Source of the DNA: Sphingobium boeckii
Lineage (GTDB): Bacteria; Pseudomonadota; Alphaproteobacteria; Sphingomonadales; Sphingomonadaceae
Direction of reading: 5' to 3'
Assembly (NCBI RefSeq): GCF_014199215.1
Contig: NZ_JACIJC010000002.1
Span: forward strand, 1 to 64,000
Length of the DNA stretch: 64,000 nucleotides
The position numbers and the translations under genes were made by a program. Below the pieces are notes generated by a model. It was given only the letters and a program-made list of their open reading frames with translations, did not search any database and was not told the origin of the DNA. This document shows, in pieces, positions 8,045 to 16,129 of the stretch. The first letter of the stretch is position 1, and the number at the start of each line of letters is the position of its first letter.

Positions 8045-9436
8045 CTAAGCCGGATACCGCGCCTTGAGCATCGCCCAGGCGGCGCGCAGACCCAGTGCTT
8101 CGCCGCCCTTGGGGCGGCCGGGCTTGGCCGCGGGACGCCAGGCGAAAGTGTCGAAATGCGCCCAGGGCATATCCCTCGGCACGAATTTATCCAAAAAGAG
8201 CGCCGCGGTGACCGCGCCCGCAAAGCCGCCGTCGGGCGAATTGTTGAGATCGGCAATGTCGGATTTGAGCATGTCGGCATAGCCCGCCCATAAGGGCATC
8301 CGCCACAGGGGATCGCTCTCCGCCACGCCCGCTGCCAGCAACGCCTCGGCCAGTGCGTCGTCATTGGCGAACAGCGCCGGCAGATCGGGGCCAAGCGCCA
8401 CGCGCGCCGCACCCGTGAGCGTCGCGAAATCCAGGATAAGTGCGGGCTTCTCCTCCACCGCCTTGGCCAGCGCATCGCCCAGCACGAGCCGCCCCTCAGC
8501 ATCGGTATTGGTCACCTCCACCGTCAGCCCCTTGCGGCTTTTGAGCACGTCGCCGGGGCGAAAGGCATTGCCCGCAATCGCATTTTCCACCGCCGGGATC
8601 AGCAGATGGAGCCGCACCGGCAAGCGCTGCTCCATCACGAGTTGCGCCAGCGCCAGCGCATGGGCCGCGCCGCCCATATCCTTCTTCATCAGCCGCATCC
8701 CTGCAGACGGCTTGATATCCAGGCCGCCGCTATCGAAGCACACGCCCTTCCCCACGATCGCCACGCGCGGATGCTTGGGATGGCCCCAGATGAGTTCGAT
8801 CAGCCGCGGCGCGTTTTTCTTCTCCGCCGCCATGCCGACCGCATGGATCATCGGATAACCCGATTCCAGATCACCGCTCTTGGTGACGGTCACCTCTGCG
8901 CCATGCGCCTTGGCGAGATTTTCCGCCTTGGCCTGAAGATCCGCCGGCCCCATGTCCGCCGCGGGCGTGTTGACCAGATCGCGCACCAGCGCGGTCGCCT
9001 CGGCAATGCGCACGGTCTCTTCGATCCGCGCAACGTCGGTGGTGAGCAACACACGCGGCCCGGTGGGCTTTTCCACCTTTTTATATGCCTCGAACGCATA
9101 TTGCGCGGTGAGCCAGCCCAGCGTTGCCACACCGGGATCCCGCCCCTCCACGCGGTAAACGCCTTCGGGCAGGGTCTCCGCCAGCTTCGCAAGGCACCAT
9201 GCGGACAGCCCCTCCACATTGGCGACGACAGTGACCACCGACCAGTCCTCGGCCTTGTCCCCCGGCAGGATCGCGCTGGCATAGCCAACGGGCTTGAGCT
9301 TCTGCGCCTCGACTGCCGCCCGATGGCGCGGCGGCTGGGCTTTCAGCCAGTCATCAAAACCGTTCTTGTCGACCAGATGGACGCTGCGCGCAGGCTGGCC
9401 CTTGTCGGCTTGGAGCAAGGGAGAAAGATCGGTCAT
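8045..9436 (-). CDS. Leucyl aminopeptidase family (M17) metallopeptidase
   Basis: 463 residues. The C-terminal catalytic domain carries the M17 signature NTDAEGRLVLGDAL, the metal/catalytic stretch VGKGVCFDSGGLDIKPSAGM and MKKDMGGAA; the N-terminal domain (about 1-150) is divergent, as in the alphaproteobacterial branch. It releases N-terminal residues from peptides in the cytosol. The ATG at 9436 (MTDLSPLLQ) is preferred to one 57 bases upstream because that one would run through a palindrome at 9471-9491. It appears monocistronic. Confidence 0.9.
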   Translation of the reverse strand: MTDLSPLLQADKGQPARSVHLVDKNGFDDWLKAQPPRHRAAVEAQKLKPVGYASAILPGDKAEDWSVVTVVANVEGLSAWCLAKLAETLPEGVYRVEGRDPGVATLGWLTAQYAFEAYKKVEKPTGPRVLLTTDVARIEETVRIAEATALVRDLVNTPAADMGPADLQAKAENLAKAHGAEVTVTKSGDLESGYPMIHAVGMAAEKKNAPRLIELIWGHPKHPRVAIVGKGVCFDSGGLDIKPSAGMRLMKKDMGGAAHALALAQLVMEQRLPVRLHLLIPAVENAIAGNAFRPGDVLKSRKGLTVEVTNTDAEGRLVLGDALAKAVEEKPALILDFATLTGAARVALGPDLPALFANDDALAEALLAAGVAESDPLWRMPLWAGYADMLKSDIADLNNSPDGGFAGAVTAALFLDKFVPRDMPWAHFDTFAWRPAAKPGRPKGGEALGLRAAWAMLKARYPA

Positions 9437-9470
9437 CGGGATGGCTATGGTCCTATCAGTCAACAGAGGC

Positions 9471-9491
9471 GATTGATCGATTCGATCAATC
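9471..9491. promoter_or_regulatory. Palindrome upstream of the M17 aminopeptidase, shared with 16756-16780
   Basis: A near-perfect inverted repeat, GATTGATCG then three bases then CGATCAATC, ends 35 bases before the aminopeptidase start. The reverse strand at 16756-16780 carries nearly the same word (GATTGATCGGTTCGATC). A repressor operator is a reasonable inference; no cognate regulator is identified. Confidence 0.4.
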
Positions 9492-9764
9492 ATCGAAGCG
9501 CAAGTTCATACCGTCCATGCAACACGATCAAGCGGATTGAAGAAGGCGCTGTGATCGAGTGAAACGATCAGAAGACGGCGTGGCTGCGATAGTGTGGAGG
9601 CGGGCATAAGCGGACGGTAATCCCCGATCCGCCTGTAGGACAGGGATTTTTGGAGGAGCGATATGCCGCTACCGATCCATCTCGATCGTTCAGCCGCGCT
9701 TTTGCATCCCCAGTCCCGATCGTCCGCCGTCGGTCACTGACTGCGGCGGGTCTGACGAGATATT
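9492..9764. other. Intergenic stretch with one possible 25-codon ORF
   Basis: No recognisable gene is present. The only coding-like signal is an ATG at 9663 preceded by GGAGGAG at ideal spacing and read for 25 codons to a TGA at 9740 (starts MPLPIHLDRSAALL). It matches nothing I know and could be a small protein or the stump of a lost gene. The remainder contains no tRNA, riboswitch or terminator I can identify. Confidence 0.35.
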
Positions 9765-10025
9765 CTAAGATGGATCAGTCGGCAGACCGCGCAAAGTGGC
9801 AGCGATCTGCCCCTCCGCCGTGGTCGCTTCGGCAATGAGCAGACGCAAGGCCTTTGCGGTATCTTCCAGCAGTCCGTCACCAAGAGGCCGCTCGCCATTG
9901 ATGAAACGGCGGATCGCCCGCTCGTCTATGCCAAGGCGTCGAGAGAATGCCGTGGTGCCACCGAACAGTTGAACGCAATAAGCAAAATGCTCGCGTCGCT
10001 CGTCCACCGAAAATGTCTCTGTCAT
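9765..10025 (-). CDS. Small helix-turn-helix domain protein
   Basis: 86 residues starting MTETFSVDERREHFAYCVQL at the ATG at 10025, with AAAGGG about 7 bases upstream. Residues 20-50 (FGGTTAFSRRLGIDERAIRR, then FINGERPLGD) look like an HTH of the kind found in small phage-type or stand-alone regulators: the helix FSRRLG, a turn, and a second helix containing ERAIRRFINGER. No enzymatic domain is visible. It stands alone between an unexplained intergenic stretch and a palindromic repeat. Its DNA target and role are unknown. Confidence 0.6.
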   Translation of the reverse strand: MTETFSVDERREHFAYCVQLFGGTTAFSRRLGIDERAIRRFINGERPLGDGLLEDTAKALRLLIAEATTAEGQIAATLRGLPTDPS

Positions 10026-10092
10026 TGTTACCCTTTTTGTTCGCTGTCGGTGGTCATAGGCGATCGTCCGAACGAGACGCAAACGACCAACT

Positions 10093-10170
10093 CCGTCCGT
10101 TCGGGCTGAGCCTATCTAAGCCCTTCGATCGGAAAAAGAAGAAGGCTTCGACAGGCTCAGCCCGGACGGG
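10093..10170. repeat. Palindromic intergenic repeat, family A (copy 1)
   Basis: Arms contain CGTCCGTTCGGGCTGAGCCT and AGGCTCAGCCCGGACGG, enclosing an A-rich centre (GGAAAAAGAAGAAGGCTTCG). The same arms recur at 20238-20327. It lies between the rimO stop and the small HTH gene. Confidence 0.85.
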
Positions 10171-10211
10171 GCCGTATGCGACAATAGGCAAGCCGGGCAA
10201 AGTCCGCCCCC

Positions 10212-11546
10212 TTACCCGCCGACCGGGACCCCGAACAGATCGTGCTCGTCGGCATCCTCGATCTCGACGCGGACGATATCGCCCTGCTTCAAGCCCTCTG
10301 CATCGCGCAGCAGCACAGTGCCGTCGATCTCCGGCGCATCGGCCTTGGAGCGTCCGGTGGCACCGCCCTCCTCATCCACTTCGTCGATGATCACGTCGAG
10401 CGTGCGGCCGATCTTGGCCTGGAGCTTTTCCGCGGAAATCCGCGCGGTCAACTCCATCAGGCGGGCGTAGCGCTCTTCCTTGATCTCTTCGCGGACAGGG
10501 TCCGGCAGATCATTGGCGGCCGCGCCCTCCACGGGTTCGAAGCGGAACGCCCCGACGCGATCAAGCCGGGCTTCCTCAAGCCAGTCCATCAGATATTTGA
10601 AATCATCCTCAGTCTCGCCGGGGAAACCGACCACGAAGGTGGAGCGGATTGCGATATCGGGCTCGATCACGCGCCAGTTGCGGATGCGATCGAGGATCTT
10701 GGCCTCATTGGCGGGCCGCTTCATCGCGCGCAGCACCGGGCGGCTGGCGTGCTGGAAGGGGATATCGAGATAGGGCAGCACCAGCCCCTCCGCCATCAAG
10801 GGGATCACATGATCCACATGGGGGTAAGGATAGACATAATGCAGCCGCACCCAGGCACCGAGCTTGCCGAGTTCGCGCGATAGATCGGTCATGTGTGCGC
10901 GGACGTCCTCGCCCTTCCACGGGCGCGGCTGATGCTTGATGTCCACGCCATAAGCCGAAGTATCCTGGCTGATGACCAGCAATTCCTTCGTCCCCGCCGC
11001 GATCAGCTTTTCGGCCTCGCGCAGGATCGCATCGGGGCGGCGGCTGACCAGATCGCCCCGCAGACTCGGGATGATGCAGAAGGAACAGCGATGGTTGCAG
11101 CCCTCCGATATCTTCAAATAGCTGTAATGTCGCGGCGTCAGCTTCAGATCGCGCTCCGGCACCAGATTGAGAAAGGCACTGGGCGGCATCGGGGCGGCAT
11201 CATAGACCGCGCCGACCACATCCTCATATTGATGCGCCCCGGTGATCGCCAGCACATTGGGAAAGCGTGCACGGATCGTCTCGGCTTCCTTGCCCATGCA
11301 GCCGGTGACGATCACGCGGCCATTTTCGGCCATCGCCTCGCCAATCGCCTCAAGGCTTTCCTCCTTGGCGGAATCCAGAAAACCGCAGGTATTGACCAGC
11401 ACGACGTCAGCCCCCGCATAATCGGGGGACATGGCATAGCCATCGGCGCGCAGCTTGGTCAGGATCCGCTCGCTATCGACGAGATTCTTCGGACAGCCGA
11501 GCGAGACCATGCCGATTTTCGGCGGAGAAGGGAGTATGGTTGCCAT
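10212..11546 (-). CDS. rimO: Ribosomal protein S12 methylthiotransferase RimO
   Basis: 444 residues, as in E. coli RimO. An N-terminal UPF0004 domain ([13 protein letters not shown]) supplies three Cys for one Fe-S cluster. The radical-SAM domain carries CNHRCSFC (CxxxCxxC), and a C-terminal TRAM domain ends the protein. It methylthiolates the conserved aspartate (Asp89 in E. coli) of ribosomal protein S12. The ATG at 11546 ([12 protein letters not shown]) is chosen over upstream starts because the family begins a few residues before the GCPKN motif. Transcribed alone, toward the family A repeat. Confidence 0.96.
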   Translation of the reverse strand: MATILPSPPKIGMVSLGCPKNLVDSERILTKLRADGYAMSPDYAGADVVLVNTCGFLDSAKEESLEAIGEAMAENGRVIVTGCMGKEAETIRARFPNVLAITGAHQYEDVVGAVYDAAPMPPSAFLNLVPERDLKLTPRHYSYLKISEGCNHRCSFCIIPSLRGDLVSRRPDAILREAEKLIAAGTKELLVISQDTSAYGVDIKHQPRPWKGEDVRAHMTDLSRELGKLGAWVRLHYVYPYPHVDHVIPLMAEGLVLPYLDIPFQHASRPVLRAMKRPANEAKILDRIRNWRVIEPDIAIRSTFVVGFPGETEDDFKYLMDWLEEARLDRVGAFRFEPVEGAAANDLPDPVREEIKEERYARLMELTARISAEKLQAKIGRTLDVIIDEVDEEGGATGRSKADAPEIDGTVLLRDAEGLKQGDIVRVEIEDADEHDLFGVPVGG

Positions 11547-11631
11547 GGGAGCCGCGCACATAAGGCTTTCGCGCGCAAATGTCATCAGGCGGGATCATCC
11601 ACCCGTTCCCGTTGGAAGATGGAGTCAGCCC

Positions 11632-12669
11632 TCACCCCATATTATCGCCCGGCACGATCTCGATGATCATATCCCCGGCCTGCAGCGCGCGTGCCTCCGG
11701 CTCCCAATAGCCGAAAGGCGCGCCGTGGCGGTAGAGCCGGACGGCCATGCCGGTTTCGACCGCGGAGAGCGGCTTGCCGACTTCGCGCGCGGTCACCACC
11801 CGCTCCGCCAGCTTCACCCGCCCATCTGTCGCCGCCAAGTCGGCCATGTAATCGGCGATATGCGGGCCATGGCAGGACCCCGCGAGCAGCAGCCCGGAAA
11901 AGCTCACCGGATTGATGACCGTGGTGGCCCCCGCCTGCTTGGCCAGCGTCTCATTATCCTCTGCCCGGACCAACACGCTGATCGGAACGGTGGCAGCCAG
12001 ATGGCGGACGGTGAGCACGATCAGGATCGAACTGTCATCCCGGCCCGCGGAGACGATCACCGCGCGCGCGCGGCCGATCTTCACGTCCTTCAGAGTCTGA
12101 TCGCGCGTGGCATCCGCCTCGATCACCGCGCAGCCCTTCGATTCGGCGCGCTCAAGCGCGATCTGCGACGAATCGATCACCACGATCTCCTCGGGCCGGG
12201 TGCCGCGCGCCAGCAATTCGTCCACCGCCTCCGATCCGCTGGTGCCGAATCCGCAGACGACGATGTGGTTGTTCAGATTTTTCTGGATCAGCTTCATGCG
12301 CCATTTGTCCCATGTTCGCTTCAGAACGAAATTATATGCCGTGCCGATGAAGATCAGCACGACGAACACCCGGATGGGCGTCACGATCAACGCATCGAAC
12401 AGCCGCGCGCGATCGCTGACCGGCGCGATATCGCCATAGCCGGTGGTGGTGATGGAGATCATCGTGAAATAGATGACGTCGGTGAAGCTGACCACGCCAT
12501 CATAATTGTCACGCAGGCCCAGGCGATCGAACCAATGCACACCGATGGCGATGCCCGTAAGCCCCAGCACCAGCAGCACCCGCCACCCGATCGCAACCCA
12601 CACCGGGGTGCGGGATTGGCGCTGGAGCGTTTCATAGCGGAGGTCGCGGGTGGATTTGGGACGGGCCAT
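11632..12669 (-). CDS. Voltage-gated-type potassium channel with TrkA-N domain
   Basis: 345 residues. Two membrane segments (about 30-50 and 90-120) flank a pore loop with the selectivity filter TTTGYGD. A cytosolic RCK/TrkA-N domain begins at NHIVVCGFGTSGSEAVDEL (Rossmann GxGxxG-like) and is followed by a TrkA-C-like tail near ERVVTAREVGKPL. The architecture matches bacterial Kch/MthK-type K+ channels gated through a nucleotide- or ion-binding RCK ring. The ATG at 12669 (MARPKSTRDLRYETL) is preferred; a much longer reading would run antisense through the divergent marR gene and is not credible. Confidence 0.9.
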   Translation of the reverse strand: MARPKSTRDLRYETLQRQSRTPVWVAIGWRVLLVLGLTGIAIGVHWFDRLGLRDNYDGVVSFTDVIYFTMISITTTGYGDIAPVSDRARLFDALIVTPIRVFVVLIFIGTAYNFVLKRTWDKWRMKLIQKNLNNHIVVCGFGTSGSEAVDELLARGTRPEEIVVIDSSQIALERAESKGCAVIEADATRDQTLKDVKIGRARAVIVSAGRDDSSILIVLTVRHLAATVPISVLVRAEDNETLAKQAGATTVINPVSFSGLLLAGSCHGPHIADYMADLAATDGRVKLAERVVTAREVGKPLSAVETGMAVRLYRHGAPFGYWEPEARALQAGDMIIEIVPGDNMG

Positions 12670-12746
12670 CGCGCCGGAGCCTAGATCAAGTGCGAGCGGC
12701 TTGGCCAGCGATGATGCGGCGGAAACAGCGTCGATTGACGTAAATT

Positions 12747-12764
12747 GGTTTCGTCCTTGAAACC
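12747..12764. promoter_or_regulatory. Inverted repeat upstream of the marR-like gene
   Basis: GGTTTCGTCCTTGAAACC forms 6-base arms with a 6-base spacer, 74 bases before the MarR start and in the divergent promoter region shared with the potassium channel gene. MarR proteins commonly bind such sites in their own promoters (known of the family), so an autoregulatory operator is possible. No further support. Confidence 0.3.
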
Positions 12765-12837
12765 GCTTTGCCCATCGCGCGTTATGCCATGACGAACCCG
12801 TTCCAAAAGGCCTGAATGCAGGCAGAGTGAGGATATA

Positions 12838-13185
12838 GTGGCTGACGCCGCCCTGAATGGCTGGATGAATACGCTGACAGCTTATGTGCGCTCGGGAAAT
12901 CCCGATCTCACCAATCGCCAGATGGCATTGCTGCTGCTGGTTTACCTTCTTCCAGGGCCGCATACCGTGCGCGGGATCGCCCAATCGCTGAATGTCTCCA
13001 AGCCCGTTGTCACGCGCGCCTTGAACAAGCTGGGCGCTCTCGGCTATCTGCGCCGCCAGCGCGACGATGCGGACCGCCGCAATATATTCGTTGCGAAGAC
13101 GCGTGAAGGGGCAGAATTTCTTGAAGGCTTCGGTGAACTCATTGGGAAAACAGGCGAAACGGCGCGAGAGCACGAACACGCCTGA
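12838..13185 (+). CDS. MarR-family transcriptional regulator
   Basis: 115 residues, a compact MarR winged helix: LTNRQMALLLLVYL, then the recognition region VRGIAQSLNVSKPVVTRALN, then the wing with QRDDADRRNIFVA (the DxRxxx wing motif). The GTG start at 12838 follows GTGAGG at good spacing. Its C-terminal part overlaps, in another frame, the start of the NlpC/P60 gene, suggesting coupling. Ligand and targets are unknown. Confidence 0.85.
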   Translation: MADAALNGWMNTLTAYVRSGNPDLTNRQMALLLLVYLLPGPHTVRGIAQSLNVSKPVVTRALNKLGALGYLRRQRDDADRRNIFVAKTREGAEFLEGFGELIGKTGETAREHEHA

Positions 13186-14038
13186 AGGCTTTGGCCTGAT
13201 CGGACGCTCGGCTGCGCTGGACCGGCGGATCCATGCCGTGCGTGGCGACATCGCCGACATCGCCTTGGCCGGTGTGCTTTTCGCGCCGCATTATGCCCGC
13301 CCCATGACCCGGCGCTGCAGCGTGCCCGTCGCCGCCGTCAGAGAAGCGCCGGGCGATGATGCCGAACTGATATCCGAATTGCTCCACGGTGAAGCGTTCG
13401 AGATTCTTGATCTGAGCGGCGCATGGGCCTGGGGCTATTCGGCGCATGATCATTATGTCGGCTATATCAGGCAAGATGTGCTGGACGATTCCCCTGCCCC
13501 TGCCTGGCGCGTGCGCGTGCGCAGCGCAGAGGTTCTGAACGCGGCGACCGAGGGTGCCAGCGTGCGTGAACGGCTGTCGATGGGCGCGCTGGTGGCAGGA
13601 ACCCTGGATGGCGACGGTGTCGAAACGGCGAAAGGCTGGATCGCGCGGGAATCGCTCCAGCCGGCCAATCATGTGGGCGGCGATCCCGTCACCTTCGCCC
13701 AGCAGATGATCGGCGTCCCCTATCTCATGGGCGGCCGCAGCGTGGACGGCATCGACTGTTCCGGACTGGTGCAGCTATCGCTCGCGCTTACAGGGGTCTC
13801 AGCCCCGCGCGACAGCGATCTCCAGGCCGAAGCGCTGGGCACGCCACGCGCGCCCGACGCGGCGTTGCGGCGCGGCGATTTCATCTTTTTCGAAGGGCAT
13901 GTGGGGATGATGGTGGATGCGGAACGCATGATCCACGCCAATGGCAATGCCAATGCCGTGAGCATCGATCCGGTAGCCGATGTCCGCGCGCGCGCCGCCG
14001 CCAAGGGTGTGGACAGCTTCATGGTGCGGCGGGCATGA
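13133..14038 (+). CDS. NlpC/P60 family cysteine peptidase with SH3-like domains
   Basis: The C-terminal NlpC/P60 domain holds the catalytic Cys in DGIDCSGLVQLSL, the His in GHVGMMVD and the polar third residue in IHANGNANA. Two bacterial SH3-like repeats precede it (about 70-130 and 145-195). Such enzymes cut peptide stems of peptidoglycan. No clear signal peptide is seen. The start is uncertain: the GTG at 13133 follows GAAGG, TTG 13142 is an alternative, and family-like sequence begins about residue 16 (TPEGFGLIGRSAALD). It overlaps marR by about 50 bases and argC by 4. Confidence 0.85.
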   Translation: MNSLGKQAKRRESTNTPEGFGLIGRSAALDRRIHAVRGDIADIALAGVLFAPHYARPMTRRCSVPVAAVREAPGDDAELISELLHGEAFEILDLSGAWAWGYSAHDHYVGYIRQDVLDDSPAPAWRVRVRSAEVLNAATEGASVRERLSMGALVAGTLDGDGVETAKGWIARESLQPANHVGGDPVTFAQQMIGVPYLMGGRSVDGIDCSGLVQLSLALTGVSAPRDSDLQAEALGTPRAPDAALRRGDFIFFEGHVGMMVDAERMIHANGNANAVSIDPVADVRARAAAKGVDSFMVRRA

Positions 14039-14979
14039 GCGCGCAGGTCTTCATCGATGGCGGCGCGGGCACCACCGGCCTCGAAATCGTCGAACGGCTT
14101 TCCGGTCGCAGCGATCTCTCGTTGATCACGCTGGCCGACAACAAACGCAAGGATGCCGCCGCCCGGCGCGAGGCGCTGAACGATGCCGATGCCGTCATCC
14201 TGTGCCTGCCCGACGATGCCGCGCGCGAAGCCGTGTCGCTGATCGCCAACGACCGCACCCGCGTGATCGACGCCTCCACGGCGCACCGGACCGCACCGGG
14301 CTGGACCTATGGCTTTGCCGAGCTTGCGCCCGGCCAGCGCGCAGCGATCGCGCAGTCCAGGCGCATTTCCAATCCGGGCTGCTATCCCACCGGCTTCCTG
14401 GCGCTTGTCCGGCCTCTGGTGGCCGCGGGCCTGATCCCGGCGGACTGGCCCTTCACCACCAACGCCACCTCGGGCTATTCGGGCGGCGGCAAGGCGATGA
14501 TCGCTGCGTTTGAAGATCCGGACGCGCCAGACGCCACCGATACGGCATTTCGCATCTATGCCCTCGGCCTTGGCCACAAGCATGTGAGCGAGATGCAGGC
14601 CCATGCCGCGCTCGCCCATCCGCCGATCTTCATGCCCGCCGTCGCGCGCACCTATCGCGGGATGATCGTCGAAGTGCCGCTGCAGCTTTGCGCCATGCCC
14701 GAAGCGCCGTCGCTCGGTGCGATTCGCGATGCACTGACTGAAGCCTATGCCGATTCCGCCCTGGTCAGCGTCAATGTCGAAGACGGTCTTTCCCTGATCA
14801 CGCTTGAGCGTCAGGCATGCACCGATCGCCTCGAACTGTTCGTGTTCGGCCATGAGTCCGCCGGACAGGTCCGGCTGGTCGCCGCGCTCGACAATCTGGG
14901 CAAGGGCGCTGCGGGCGCGGCCGTGCAGAATCTCAACATATCGCTGGGCCTGGACGAGCTTTTGGGGTTGCGCGCCTAG
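14035..14979 (+). CDS. argC: N-acetyl-gamma-glutamyl-phosphate reductase (type 2)
   Basis: 314 residues, the shorter type 2 ArgC. The NADP-binding N terminus is VFIDGGAGTTGLEIVERL, the catalytic Cys lies in SNPGCYPTGF, and the active-site His region is GLGHKHVSEM. It reduces N-acetylglutamyl phosphate to the semialdehyde in arginine synthesis. The start overlaps the NlpC/P60 stop (ATGA), so translation is probably coupled even though the functions are unrelated. Confidence 0.95.
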   Translation: MSAQVFIDGGAGTTGLEIVERLSGRSDLSLITLADNKRKDAAARREALNDADAVILCLPDDAAREAVSLIANDRTRVIDASTAHRTAPGWTYGFAELAPGQRAAIAQSRRISNPGCYPTGFLALVRPLVAAGLIPADWPFTTNATSGYSGGGKAMIAAFEDPDAPDATDTAFRIYALGLGHKHVSEMQAHAALAHPPIFMPAVARTYRGMIVEVPLQLCAMPEAPSLGAIRDALTEAYADSALVSVNVEDGLSLITLERQACTDRLELFVFGHESAGQVRLVAALDNLGKGAAGAAVQNLNISLGLDELLGLRA

Positions 14980-14985
14980 GGGCGG

Positions 14986-15285
14986 TCAATAACCGCTCAA
15001 CAACATGTCGAGCGCGTTCATGATTTTCGTGTCCTGATCGATAAGCGATCCGATCCGTTCACCCAATTCTCTGACGGAGACCGCTGCAGCAAACTGTGTC
15101 ACCATCACGCAGGACTCGCCGCCAATTTGGAATATGGGATTGAGGCGGTCCGCGGCCTTCGGCGCATGATCGATGGGCAAGAGTGGAACGACAAAACAGC
15201 TGTTCAATCCCTTCAGCAGATCGGCCTGACAATCGATCAGATAGCCACTGCCCCCTGACATTCGATAGACGTCGAATTTCGCCAT
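14986..15285 (-). CDS. ccdB: CcdB-family toxin
   Basis: 99 residues, the CcdB size and fold: KFDVYRMSGGSGYLIDCQAD at the start, FVVPLLPIDHAPKAADRLNP in the middle, and an Ile/Leu-rich C-terminal helix. F-plasmid CcdB poisons DNA gyrase through a C-terminal Trp-Gly-Ile; here the protein ends Ser-Gly-Tyr, so the gyrase-poisoning residues are not conserved. The ATG at 15285 shares one base with the ccdA stop (TGATG). Target and activity are uncertain, but toxin-antitoxin identity is well supported by the partner and operator. Confidence 0.85.
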   Translation of the reverse strand: MAKFDVYRMSGGSGYLIDCQADLLKGLNSCFVVPLLPIDHAPKAADRLNPIFQIGGESCVMVTQFAAAVSVRELGERIGSLIDQDTKIMNALDMLLSGY

Positions 15286-15515
15286 CAAAACTGACGATAG
15301 CGCGCGAGCGGCAATCCGTTCTGCTCAACAAAATCATTGGATGAAGCGATCGCATCGCCATTCTCGGCCAACCAGCGCGCCGCCTTCGTTTCCGAAATCT
15401 GCTCGGCCAATCCACGTTCACAGGCGCGAGAGATATTGATATCCAATGCCTTCGCCTCCTCAATCAAGCCCGCGTTAAGCGAGATATTGGTGGGTTTTCT
15501 GGCAAGAGACGTCAT
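15285..15515 (-). CDS. ccdA: CcdA-family antitoxin
   Basis: 76 residues with the CcdA layout: a short N-terminal DNA-binding part (TNISLNAGLIEEAKALDINI, ribbon-helix-helix type) and a C-terminal toxin-binding tail with FVEQNGLPLARYRQF. The ATG at 15515 is chosen because GGAG sits 5 bases before it; an ATG at 15527 is in frame but has no such site. Co-translated with ccdB. The perfect palindrome upstream is the likely autoregulatory operator. Confidence 0.88.
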   Translation of the reverse strand: MTSLARKPTNISLNAGLIEEAKALDINISRACERGLAEQISETKAARWLAENGDAIASSNDFVEQNGLPLARYRQF

Positions 15516-15530
15516 GGTCCGCTCCATTTT

Positions 15531-15551
15531 ATGCGCATGATTCATGCGCAT
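15531..15551. promoter_or_regulatory. Operator palindrome of ccdAB
   Basis: A perfect 21-base palindrome with half-sites ATGCGCATGA and TCATGCGCAT around one central base. It ends 15 bases before the ccdA start. Ribbon-helix-helix antitoxins bind such sites together with their toxin (known of CcdAB). Confidence 0.7.
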
Positions 15552-15629
15552 TTATCTATTCCCAATGCCGGTATTTGCCAAGCATTCCATTTTGTCGCAG
15601 CATCCCCGCATACATTCAGGGGGATGATC

Positions 15630-16067
15630 ATGGCTGAAAGGACGAAAGCGAATGCACCCGGCTGGTTCTGGCTGGTGGCGATCGTGTTTCTGCTGTGGAG
15701 CCTGGCGGGTTGTTTCGCCTGTTATACGCAGCTCACCCTCACCCCGCAGGATCTCGCGAAACTGCCCGCTGCGCAGCAGGATGCCTGGAGCGCGATGACC
15801 CCATTGCCGAAGATCGCCTATGTCGTCGCGGTGGCGGCGGGTCTTCTGGGCTCGATCCTGCTGCTGATGCGCAGCGGCCTCGCAAGGCTACTGTTCATCG
15901 TGTCGCTGATCGGGGTGCTGATCCAGTTCGGCTGGTTCTTCGGAATTTATGCGGAGCTGCAGAAGCTGGGCGCATCGTCTGCAGCGTTTCCGGCCTTCAT
16001 CGTGGCGATGGCGCTGATCGAGATCTGGTTTTCGGGCCTGGCCGCTCGACGAGGCTGGCTGCGCTAA
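15630..16067 (+). CDS. Small integral membrane protein of unknown function
   Basis: 145 residues with four predicted membrane segments: about 12-32 (FWLVAIVFLLWSLAGCFACY), 62-82, 88-108 and 115-135. The second of two ATGs (15630) is chosen because AGGGGG lies 6 bases before it. Between segments 1 and 2 is a short soluble loop (LTPQDLAKLPAAQQDAW). The gene ends in a strong bidirectional terminator. I do not recognise a functional domain. Confidence 0.75.
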   Translation: MAERTKANAPGWFWLVAIVFLLWSLAGCFACYTQLTLTPQDLAKLPAAQQDAWSAMTPLPKIAYVVAVAAGLLGSILLLMRSGLARLLFIVSLIGVLIQFGWFFGIYAELQKLGASSAAFPAFIVAMALIEIWFSGLAARRGWLR

Positions 16068-16109
16068 AATGAAAAAGGGGTCCGGCACGCGCCTGACCCC
16101 TTTTTCATT
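16068..16109. terminator. Bidirectional rho-independent terminator
   Basis: A perfect 15-base stem (AATGAAAAAGGGGTC at 16068-16082 and GACCCCTTTTTCATT at 16095-16109) closes a 12-base loop, with T-runs on both strands. It ends the membrane-protein gene on the plus strand and the peroxiredoxin gene on the minus strand. Confidence 0.92.
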
Positions 16110-16129
16110 TACCGCTGATGTTCAGGCGT

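Noticed and set aside
9765-10025. Prophage remnant around the small HTH gene
   Set aside because: No integrase, attachment site or further phage genes are nearby.
12670-13260. N-terminal extension of the potassium channel reading by nearly 200 residues
   Set aside because: It runs antisense through the marR-like gene and has no family resemblance; the ATG at 12669 gives a normal channel.
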